NCBI RefSeq assembly: GCF_014705945.2
Contig: NZ_CP061538.1
Location: 620,001 to 684,000 of the forward strand
DNA from: Rothia amarae
Lineage (GTDB): Bacteria > Actinomycetota > Actinomycetes > Actinomycetales > Micrococcaceae
Direction: 5' to 3'
Length of the DNA stretch: 64,000 nucleotides
Shown here: positions 58,063 through 64,000 of the stretch, one piece after another
How the letters are laid out: every line of letters begins with the position of its first letter
How positions within the stretch are numbered: position 1 is the stretch's first letter
Made by a program: the position numbers and the translations under genes
The notes under the pieces: model-generated
Seen by the model: the letters and a program-made list of their open reading frames with translations, nothing else
Told to the model about the DNA's origin: nothing
Database searches by the model: none

Positions 58063-58899
58063 GTGCGCCGTATTGAATACAAAACTGATGCTCAGCTAGC
58101 TTGGATGGCTAAGGCTGGAGTCGTCACTTCTCGTGCATTGGATGCGGCGGTTGCAGCTGTTGCTCCTGGGAAGACCACTGCAGATTTGGATTCTGCCTTC
58201 CGAGAGATAATCACTGCCAATGGTGCTACTTCAAATTTCTTGGGATATTACGATTATCCGGCGATGATTTGTGCTTCTGTCAATGACGAAGTAGTTCATG
58301 GGATTCCTGGCCCCCGAGAGCTGCTCGCGGGGGATATGGTTTCCATCGATGGGGGAGCGGTACTCACCGACCCTGCAACGGGTAAAACTTGGAATGGCGA
58401 TTCTGCCCGCACCGTAATGGTAGGGAATGCATCTGCAGAGCGACGTGAGCTTTCTGAAATTACCCAAGCGGCTCTGTGGCATGGAATCGCTGCTGTTGCC
58501 AGTGCTCGAAAAGTCGGTGAAATCGGCGTAGCTATCGAACAGTTCGTCCGTGAAGAAACTGGCGATAAGTACGGAATTATTGAAGACTTTGTCGGGCACG
58601 GCATCGGTACTTCCATGCACATGGCTCCCGACGTCCTGAACTATGCCGCTAGAGATCTTGGCCCCCGCTTGAAAAAGGGGATGGCCCTCGCTATAGAGCC
58701 CATGCTAGTGACCGGCTCGATTGAGACACACGTGCTAGCAGACGACTGGACAATCAAAACCAATGACGGCGGCGACGCCTGCCAGTGGGAACATTCCGTT
58801 GCTATCCACTCTGATGGTATTTGGGTTCTCACAGCAGAAGATGGCGGAGCATCGGAATTGTCTAAACTTGGCGTTACCGTCAAACCCATTCCCGCCTAA
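58063..58899 (+). CDS. map: Methionine aminopeptidase, type I
   Basis: It removes the initiator methionine from nascent proteins using two metal ions. The 278-residue product has the five metal ligands: Asp in VSIDGGAV, Asp in WNGDSARTV, His in GHGIGTSMH, Glu in IEPML and Glu in WEHSV. The usual ligand context DVG is IDGG here, and the segment before NGDSA has an insertion (LTDPATGKT) of unusual length. It starts at GTG with AAGGAG upstream. rlmN follows after about 70 nt. Confidence 0.93.
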   Translation: MRRIEYKTDAQLAWMAKAGVVTSRALDAAVAAVAPGKTTADLDSAFREIITANGATSNFLGYYDYPAMICASVNDEVVHGIPGPRELLAGDMVSIDGGAVLTDPATGKTWNGDSARTVMVGNASAERRELSEITQAALWHGIAAVASARKVGEIGVAIEQFVREETGDKYGIIEDFVGHGIGTSMHMAPDVLNYAARDLGPRLKKGMALAIEPMLVTGSIETHVLADDWTIKTNDGGDACQWEHSVAIHSDGIWVLTAEDGGASELSKLGVTVKPIPA

Positions 58900-58970
58900 T
58901 ACTTTTTACCTCGCTATCGGTCTAATTGCTCAGTTCAAGAAACTGAATAGACAGCGGAAGGAACATGAAC

Positions 58971-60149
58971 ATGACTGAAACCACTAAAGTACCGGTTGAA
59001 ATTTCAACCATACGCCCTGAACCAGGTCAAATCGCCCTTAAAGCTCCTCGACGAGAACAACCCCCGGCTCATATTGCGGACTTCGATATGGCAGGACGCA
59101 AGAAGTTCCTGGAAGAGCTAGGCTATAAGCCATTCCGCGCGTCTCAGCTTTCAAAGCATTATTTTGAAAGGCTCATTGATGATCCCGCTCAAATGACTGA
59201 CCTTCCTGCCGCCGATCGCGAGGAGATGGTAGCTAAAGCTATGCCCAAGCTGCTAACCAACGTTCGTACGTTAGAGGCAGACGACGGCGATACCCTCAAG
59301 ATTGTTCACCGTCTGTTCGACGGTGCCTTGGTGGAGTCCGTGATTATGCGCTACGAAAATCGCGTGACCATGTGTATCTCCTCGCAAGCAGGTTGTGGAA
59401 TGAACTGCCCTTTCTGCGCCACTGGGCAGCAGGGCCTCACCCGAAACCTTTCTACCGCAGAAATTGTAGAACAGGTTGTGGCAGGTGCGCGCTATCTGCA
59501 GCAGATGAAGGGCATCGAACAGGCTGAGGATGGGCACGAGGATACGCGTCCTTTGCGAGTCTCCAACATCGTCTTTATGGGCATGGGCGAAGCTCTAGCG
59601 AATTATAAACGCACCATGGGAGCAGTCCACCGTCTGATTGACCCTGCTCCTGAAGGACTAGGTATTTCTGCGCGTGGACTCACAATGTCCACCGTTGGAC
59701 TGGTACCCGGTATGCGTAAATTTGAAATGGAAAAGCTTCCCATCACTCTGGCGCTCTCTCTTCATGCACCTGATGATGAACTACGCGACGAGCTTATCCC
59801 CATCAACACTCACTGGAAAGTAGATGAAGCGCTGGATGCCGCCTACAGCTACTACCGCACCACGGGCCGCCGCATCTCTATCGAGTACGCCCTCATCAAA
59901 GACATCAACGATCAAGGATGGCGTGCTGACCTCCTCGGCAAAAAACTTGCATCCCGTGGGCGCGGTTGGGTTCATGTTAACCCCATCCCACTCAACCCCA
60001 CTCCAGGGTCAAAATGGACAGCATCCCGTAAGGGTGTAGAACAAAACTTCGTAGAACGACTGCGTGCTCACGGGATACCGACGACCATCCGGGATACGAG
60101 AGGTTCCGATATCGACGGCGCTTGTGGTCAGTTAGCCGCTCAGGAATAA
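58971..60149 (+). CDS. rlmN: Dual-specificity RNA methyltransferase RlmN
   Basis: RlmN is a radical SAM enzyme that methylates C2 of A2503 in 23S rRNA and A37 in some tRNAs. The 392-residue product has the SAM cluster motif CGMNCPFC, preceded by ISSQAG, and the second catalytic cysteine near the C-terminus in DIDGACGQL. The ATG at 58965 would leave only two nt after AAGGA. The ATG at 58971 has eight and is preferred. The N-terminal 40 residues are poorly conserved in appearance. A Cfr resistance enzyme is unlikely given the genomic context and length. Confidence 0.92.
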   Translation: MTETTKVPVEISTIRPEPGQIALKAPRREQPPAHIADFDMAGRKKFLEELGYKPFRASQLSKHYFERLIDDPAQMTDLPAADREEMVAKAMPKLLTNVRTLEADDGDTLKIVHRLFDGALVESVIMRYENRVTMCISSQAGCGMNCPFCATGQQGLTRNLSTAEIVEQVVAGARYLQQMKGIEQAEDGHEDTRPLRVSNIVFMGMGEALANYKRTMGAVHRLIDPAPEGLGISARGLTMSTVGLVPGMRKFEMEKLPITLALSLHAPDDELRDELIPINTHWKVDEALDAAYSYYRTTGRRISIEYALIKDINDQGWRADLLGKKLASRGRGWVHVNPIPLNPTPGSKWTASRKGVEQNFVERLRAHGIPTTIRDTRGSDIDGACGQLAAQE

Positions 60150-60190
60150 AACGAAAACTGCTACCAGCCGTGAATGTGACGAGAAACCAG

Positions 60191-60279
60191 TTAACTTTTA
60201 AGAATAGTTCCCGTACACTTGATAGTTGGTTGTCACTACCGTGTACTTTGTGCGCGCTGAAAGACAATTCAACTATCAA
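60191..60279 (+). promoter_or_regulatory. Promoter and large inverted repeat upstream of infA
   Basis: TTAACT (60191-60196) and TACACT (60214-60219), 17 nt apart, form a plausible promoter. TTGATAGTTG (60219-60228) is a perfect 10-bp inverted match to CAACTATCAA (60270-60279), with TTGTC/GACAA (60230-60234, 60263-60267) extending the pairing. It could be an operator pair or an mRNA hairpin in the infA leader. If transcription starts near 60226 only part of the left arm is transcribed. Confidence 0.55.
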
Positions 60280-60326
60280 ACTGTTGTTCGTGGCGGACGT
60301 TACGAACACCGACGTTAGCGGAGGAT

Positions 60327-60548
60327 ATGGCCAAAAAAGACGGCGTCATTGAGATTGAAGGTTCTGTAGTAGAAGCTCTACCCAACGCAATGTTCCGCGT
60401 TGAGCTAGATAACGGACACAAGGTTCTTGCGCACATCTCAGGAAAAATGCGTCAGCACTACATTCGAATTCTCCCCGAGGATCGGGTTGTAGTGGAACTG
60501 TCTCCTTACGACCTCTCACGTGGTCGTATCGTCTACCGCTACAAATAA
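60327..60548 (+). CDS. infA: Translation initiation factor IF-1
   Basis: IF-1 occupies the A site during initiation. The 73-residue product has the S1-type OB fold beginning [20 protein letters not shown], with [20 protein letters not shown] and [29 protein letters not shown] lies just before the ATG. It leads the alpha operon infA-rpmJ-rpsM-rpsK-rpoA-rplQ. Confidence 0.98.
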   Translation: MAKKDGVIEIEGSVVEALPNAMFRVELDNGHKVLAHISGKMRQHYIRILPEDRVVVELSPYDLSRGRIVYRYK

Positions 60549-60551
60549 GCC

Positions 60552-60589
60552 CATGAAGTTTGCGTCGGTTCGCCGGCGTGCATTTCATG
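60552..60589 (+). promoter_or_regulatory. Long hairpin with TTCG loop between infA and rpmJ
   Basis: Bases 60552-60568 and 60573-60589 form an imperfect 17-position stem closed by TTCG. CATGAA pairs with TTCATG at the base and CGG with CCG at the top, with several G-T pairs and one mismatch between. There is no T-run, so a processing or attenuation site is likelier than a terminator. Confidence 0.55.
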
Positions 60590-60673
60590 TTAAGGGGTAA
60601 CGTGTTCCAACGGAAACCTCTTATCCCGTAAATCAATCAATGCAAAGAATTGCAATCAACGCAAAGGAATGCG

Positions 60674-60787
60674 ATGAAGGTCAAGCCGAGCGTTAAGCCG
60701 ATCTGCGATAAGTGCAAAGTGATTCGCCGTAAAGGCAATGTCATGGTGATCTGCGAAAACCCGCGTCACAAGCAGCGCCAGGGCTAA
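60674..60787 (+). CDS. rpmJ: 50S ribosomal protein L36
   Basis: L36 is the smallest large-subunit protein, with a zinc ribbon. The 37-residue product begins [20 protein letters not shown]. Zinc ligands are visible as Cys11, Cys14, Cys27 and His32, so this is the zinc-binding form. AAGGAATGCG precedes the ATG. It was found by reading the gap between infA and rpsM directly. Confidence 0.96.
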   Translation: MKVKPSVKPICDKCKVIRRKGNVMVICENPRHKQRQG

Positions 60788-60945
60788 TTTAGCTGTTGAC
60801 TGCTTGAGTCCTTAGGGACAAATAATGATATAGGCACCGCTCCTCTCTTTTGATGGGATACCTCCGGATCCAGAGGCCGGGGACCGAGAATACTCTCGGG
60901 CAGTGATGCCATAGACCTCTGAAACAAATAAGGAGAACAGCCAAT

Positions 60946-61314
60946 ATGGCACGTCTCGCTGGAGTCGATCTTCCCCGCGAAAAGCGCGTGGAAGTAGCTC
61001 TTACTTACATTTACGGCGTGGGTAAGACCCGTGCTCACGAAGCACTCGAGGCAACTGGCGTTAGCCCCGATGTACGGGTAAAGGATCTTGATGATTCGCA
61101 GCTCGTTGCACTTCGTGACTTCATCGAAGGTAACTACAAGGTTGAAGGTGACCTTCGCCGTGAGGTTGCTGCTGACATTCGTCGTAAGGTCGAAATTGGT
61201 AGCTACCAGGGTCTGCGTCACCGTCGCGGTCTTCCGGTTCACGGTCAGCGCACCAAGACCAACGCACGTACCCGTAAGGGTCCCAAGCGTACTGTCGCTG
61301 GTAAGAAGAAGTAA
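60946..61314 (+). CDS. rpsM: 30S ribosomal protein S13
   Basis: S13 lies in the 30S head and contacts the P-site tRNA and L5. The 122-residue product begins [20 protein letters not shown] and has [20 protein letters not shown] and [19 protein letters not shown] with a basic C-terminus. AAGGAGAAC precedes the ATG. The 158-nt gap before it has a TTGACT (60796-60801) and AT-rich downstream bases that could be an internal promoter. Confidence 0.98.
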   Translation: MARLAGVDLPREKRVEVALTYIYGVGKTRAHEALEATGVSPDVRVKDLDDSQLVALRDFIEGNYKVEGDLRREVAADIRRKVEIGSYQGLRHRRGLPVHGQRTKTNARTRKGPKRTVAGKKK

Positions 61315-61387
61315 TAACGCGTTGTTTCAGTTCAACAATTTCTTCGTTGAACCAACGTATAACCAACCTTTGTAGGAGAATCAATAC

Positions 61388-61795
61388 ATGCCTCCCAAGA
61401 CTCGCGCAGCGGCACGTAAAACTGCTGGCCGCCGCAAGGTAAGCAAGAATATTGTTGCCGGTCAGGCACACATTAAGTCAACTTTTAACAACACCATCGT
61501 ATCGATTACCGATCCTACCGGTGCTGTTATTTCATGGTCCTCAGCTGGCGAAATGGGCTTCAAGGGCTCACGCAAGTCAACTCCTTATGCTGCACAGATG
61601 GCTGCTGAAACCGCTGCAAAGCGCGCTCAGGAACATGGTGTTCGTAAGGTAGACGTATTCGTTAAGGGCCCGGGCTCAGGTCGCGAAACCGCAATCCGCT
61701 CACTTCAGGCTACCGGCCTGGAAGTTGGTTCGATTCAGGACGTTACCCCCGTTGCACACAACGGTTGCCGTCCTCCGAAGCGTCGCCGCGTCTAA
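61388..61795 (+). CDS. rpsK: 30S ribosomal protein S11
   Basis: S11 forms the 30S platform by the E-site mRNA. The 135-residue product has the basic N-terminus [20 protein letters not shown] and [20 protein letters not shown], then [20 protein letters not shown] and [25 protein letters not shown] lies before the ATG. rpsD often follows in bacteria, but here rpoA is next. Confidence 0.98.
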   Translation: MPPKTRAAARKTAGRRKVSKNIVAGQAHIKSTFNNTIVSITDPTGAVISWSSAGEMGFKGSRKSTPYAAQMAAETAAKRAQEHGVRKVDVFVKGPGSGRETAIRSLQATGLEVGSIQDVTPVAHNGCRPPKRRRV

Positions 61796-61940
61796 TTGAT
61801 GCCGTCTCCCGGATCCGTCCGGGCGGTTACCCGGCCCAAGGCTAGGTGATCATTGGACAGACTGCTTCGTCTGCTTCCTTATCCCTTGTTTTCCCAACCC
61901 TGTGAGCTCATATAGCGGATGCTCACCGAAAGGAAACATC

Positions 61941-62933
61941 GTGCTTATTGCACAGCGCCCCACTTTGAGTGAAGAAGTAGTAGCGGAAAACCGCTCTCGC
62001 TTCACCATCGAGCCCCTCGAACCGGGCTTCGGCTACACCCTGGGTAACTCGCTTCGTCGAACCCTGCTCTCATCAATCCCCGGTGCCGCTGTAACCAGCA
62101 TTCGCATCGATGGCGTGCTGCATGAATTTAGCACCGTTGAGGGCGTTACCGAAGATGTCACTGAAATCATCTTGAATCTCAAGCAGCTTTCAATTTCATC
62201 TGAGAACGATGAACCTGTTGTTGCATACCTGCGCAAGCAGGGTGAAGGTGAACTCACCGCAGCAGACATCGAGGTTCCCGCAGGTGTGGAGATCCACAAC
62301 CAGGATTTGCACATTGCGCACCTGAACTCACGAGCAAACTTCGACGCTGAGCTGACTATTGAGCGTGGTCGCGGCTACGTTTCAGCAGCTCAGAACAAGA
62401 GCGGAGATAGCGAAGTTGGCCGTATCCCGGTTGACTCCATTTACTCACCCGTTCTGAAGGTTACATTCCGTGTGAATGCAACTCGTGTGGAGCAGCGCAC
62501 TGACTTCGACTCCCTTACTTTGGACGTCGAAACCAAGGAAGCTATTGCTCCTCGCGATGCAGTCGCATCGGCAGGTAGCACCCTGGTTGAGCTGTTCGGC
62601 TTGGCACGCGAACTCAATACCGCAGCTGAAGGTATTGAGGTTGGTCCGTCACCTGCTGACGAATCAATGGCTGCTGATCTTGCTCTTCCGATTGAAGATC
62701 TCGAAATGTCAGTACGTTCCTACAACTGCCTTAAGCGTGAGGGCATCCACACCGTGGGTGAGCTCGTTGCACGCAGTGAAGCGGATCTTATGGATATTCG
62801 TAACTTCGGTGCAAAGTCTATCGATGAGGTCAAGGCGAAGCTTACCGAGCTTGGTCTAGCACTCAAGGATTCACCTCCCGGTTTTGAACTTGCTCGTATG
62901 CACGATGACGAAGACGGCTACGGAGATATCTAA
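61941..62933 (+). CDS. rpoA: DNA-directed RNA polymerase alpha subunit
   Basis: RpoA assembles RNA polymerase and its C-terminal domain contacts UP elements and activators. The 330-residue product has [20 protein letters not shown] in the N-terminal domain. The C-terminal domain has [19 protein letters not shown] and [20 protein letters not shown]. The frame is open from 61902, but the GTG at 61941 lies six nt after AAAGGAAA and gives the family N-terminus ([11 protein letters not shown]). It lies between rpsK and rplQ. Confidence 0.97.
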   Translation: MLIAQRPTLSEEVVAENRSRFTIEPLEPGFGYTLGNSLRRTLLSSIPGAAVTSIRIDGVLHEFSTVEGVTEDVTEIILNLKQLSISSENDEPVVAYLRKQGEGELTAADIEVPAGVEIHNQDLHIAHLNSRANFDAELTIERGRGYVSAAQNKSGDSEVGRIPVDSIYSPVLKVTFRVNATRVEQRTDFDSLTLDVETKEAIAPRDAVASAGSTLVELFGLARELNTAAEGIEVGPSPADESMAADLALPIEDLEMSVRSYNCLKREGIHTVGELVARSEADLMDIRNFGAKSIDEVKAKLTELGLALKDSPPGFELARMHDDEDGYGDI

Positions 62934-63040
62934 ATCCTGCTTCGGTCCAGCCTAAAAAGGCGAACCTAAACGTCAAAAGCTTGGTTCCAAAAGACTCCAT
63001 GATGGAGACCACGGAACTGTAATTCCATGGAGAAATAATT

Positions 63041-63724
63041 ATGCCTACTCCCACTAAGGGTCCCCGCCTCGGCGGTAGCCCAACACACGAGCGTCTGATG
63101 CTCAACAACCTGTCCCAGCAGTTGTTTGAGCACAAGCGCATCACCACTACCGTTACCAAGGCTAAGCGGATGCGCCCTGTGGCTGAACGCTTGATTACCT
63201 TCGCTAAGAAGGGCGATCTTGCTGCACGCCGTCGCGTTCTGCGCTCCTTGACCGACAAATCTGTAGTTCACGAGCTCTTCACCGTTATTGCGCCTGCAAT
63301 GGCAGAACGCCCCGGTGGCTACACTCGTATCACCAAGATTGGTAACCGCAAGGGCGATAACGCTCCTATGGCTGTTATTGAACTTGTGATGGAGCCTGTT
63401 GCATCTGCTGCAGTTGTTGAAGAAGCAACTCAGGTAGCTACTAAGTCAGTCCCCGCTGAAGAAGCAAAGACTGAAGCTCCTGGAGCAGCTACTGCAACCG
63501 AGTCTTCAGACCTGCCTGCTGGCTCACATGCACCTCTTGAGTCCGGCGAGGCTCCCGAGGGCTTTGAAGTCAAGGGTAACTCTGACTCCATGAAGTACCA
63601 CGTGCCTGGTTCACGCTGGTACTCATCCACCAGGGCTGAAATCTGGTTCGATAATGCTGAATCAGCTAAGGCTGCAGGTTACGCACCTGCTGGTGGCGAA
63701 GCTGCTCAGAAAATTTCCGAATAA
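63041..63724 (+). CDS. rplQ: 50S ribosomal protein L17 with C-terminal sunset-like domain
   Basis: L17 lies near the exit tunnel. Residues 1-120 are a complete L17 ([58 protein letters not shown]). The protein then continues for over 100 residues: an Ala/Glu/Thr-rich linker (121-172) and a compact domain at 173-213. That domain has [18 protein letters not shown], then [18 protein letters not shown], a pattern I know from the so-called sunset domain of actinobacterial proteins. Total length is 227 against about 120-200 for relatives. A good AGAAATAATT-spaced start is lacking, but the ATG is the only sensible one. Confidence 0.93.
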   Translation: MPTPTKGPRLGGSPTHERLMLNNLSQQLFEHKRITTTVTKAKRMRPVAERLITFAKKGDLAARRRVLRSLTDKSVVHELFTVIAPAMAERPGGYTRITKIGNRKGDNAPMAVIELVMEPVASAAVVEEATQVATKSVPAEEAKTEAPGAATATESSDLPAGSHAPLESGEAPEGFEVKGNSDSMKYHVPGSRWYSSTRAEIWFDNAESAKAAGYAPAGGEAAQKISE

Positions 63725-63751
63725 TCGGATTTTGAGCTTTTAACTCTAAAT

Positions 63752-63790
63752 TGCCGCTCACAGGTAAACTGTGGGCGGCAGTTTTGTTTT
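63752..63790 (+). terminator. Terminator of the alpha operon
   Basis: TGCCGCTCACAG (63752-63763) pairs with CTGTGGGCGGCA (63769-63780) with one T-G pair and a five-base loop, followed by GTTTTGTTTT. It separates rplQ from truA. Confidence 0.92.
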
Positions 63791-63830
63791 AAAGAATGTG
63801 AGGTATCGGGTGATACGAAGGGGAGAGACC

Positions 63831-64000
63831 GTGGCAGACAAAGAACTTGGTGAGGTAAGTACCCAACGCGTTCGGGTGGACTTAGCTTACGATGGTTTCC
63901 CCTTTGCAGGGTGGGCAAAGCAACCTCAGCTGGTGACGGTACAAGGAGTGGTTGAAGAGGCCTTCGCCATGATTTTTCGCCAGCCCATCTACGTCACTGT
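63831..64000 (+). CDS. truA: tRNA pseudouridine synthase A, start only
   Basis: TruA makes pseudouridine at positions 38-40 of tRNA anticodon arms. Only the first 56 codons lie in the window, and the gene runs off the end. The visible part has a short lead and then VRVDLAYDGFPFAGWAKQP followed by TVQGVVEEAF, the N-terminal TruA signature (normally DGxxFxGWxxQ). The catalytic Asp would be further on. It starts at GTG, about six nt after GGGGAGAG. It sits downstream of rplQ, a common arrangement. Confidence 0.9.
   Translation, partial: MADKELGEVSTQRVRVDLAYDGFPFAGWAKQPQLVTVQGVVEEAFAMIFRQPIYVT

Overview
The window looks like chromosomal DNA of a moderate-GC actinobacterium of the family Micrococcaceae, most likely a Rothia-like species. 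This is inference, not measurement. The evidence is: RpoB, read from its best start, begins with the VASSTSN sequence I associate with Micrococcaceae; the spc ribosomal operon has no rpsN between rplE and rpsH; S3, S5 and L17 carry long actinobacterial-style tails; GTG and TTG starts are frequent; and base composition by eye is too balanced for Arthrobacter or Micrococcus. A sucrose PTS together with a complete respiratory nitrate reductase fits an oral, nitrate-reducing organism.

Layout. (1) 1-1114: the end of the L10/L7-L12 operon. (2) 1333-9255: sugar uptake, comprising a stand-alone EIIA-Glc-type protein, a GNAT acetyltransferase, two tandem GH32 sucrose-6-phosphate hydrolases, a fused sucrose EIIBCA and a convergent LacI-type repressor. 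Two nearly identical operator-like sites lie in front of the first hydrolase and of the PTS gene. (3) 9342-18546: molybdenum cofactor genes in two divergent arms, moaA-moaD-mobA-moeA on the minus strand and modA-modB-moeA-moaC-mogA-moaE-moeZ on the plus strand. (4) 18642-26811: narGHJI and narK, the enzyme that uses that cofactor and its transporter. (5) 26899-32877: a tandem glycine riboswitch followed by gcvP, gcvT and the serine deaminase sdaA. (6) 33192-40674: rpoB and rpoC. (7) 41260-45672: rpsL, rpsG, fusA, tuf. (8) 46151-57961: the S10 and spc ribosomal operons with secY and adk. (9) 58063-64000: map, rlmN, infA, rpmJ, rpsM, rpsK, rpoA, rplQ and the start of truA.

How the parts work together. 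Sucrose is imported and phosphorylated by EIIBCA and hydrolysed in the cytoplasm by the GH32 enzymes, under the LacI-type repressor. Molybdate imported by ModAB is built into molybdopterin by the Moa, Moe, Mob and Mog proteins and supplied to NarG, while NarK brings in nitrate. The glycine riboswitch couples glycine level to glycine cleavage. The rest is the core transcription and translation machinery. I see no rRNA, tRNA, CRISPR array, prophage or insertion sequence.

I did not find a clear new defence or mobile system. The points most worth a second look are: a sunset-like domain fused to ribosomal protein L17; matching Arg/Asn/Gly-rich tails on S3 and S5; the roughly 31-kb metabolic block separating rplJL from rpoBC; the shared 25-bp operator of the sucrose genes; a molybdate transporter without its ATPase; a glycine cleavage locus without gcvH; and several unassigned structured leaders (tuf, rplN, infA, infA-rpmJ).
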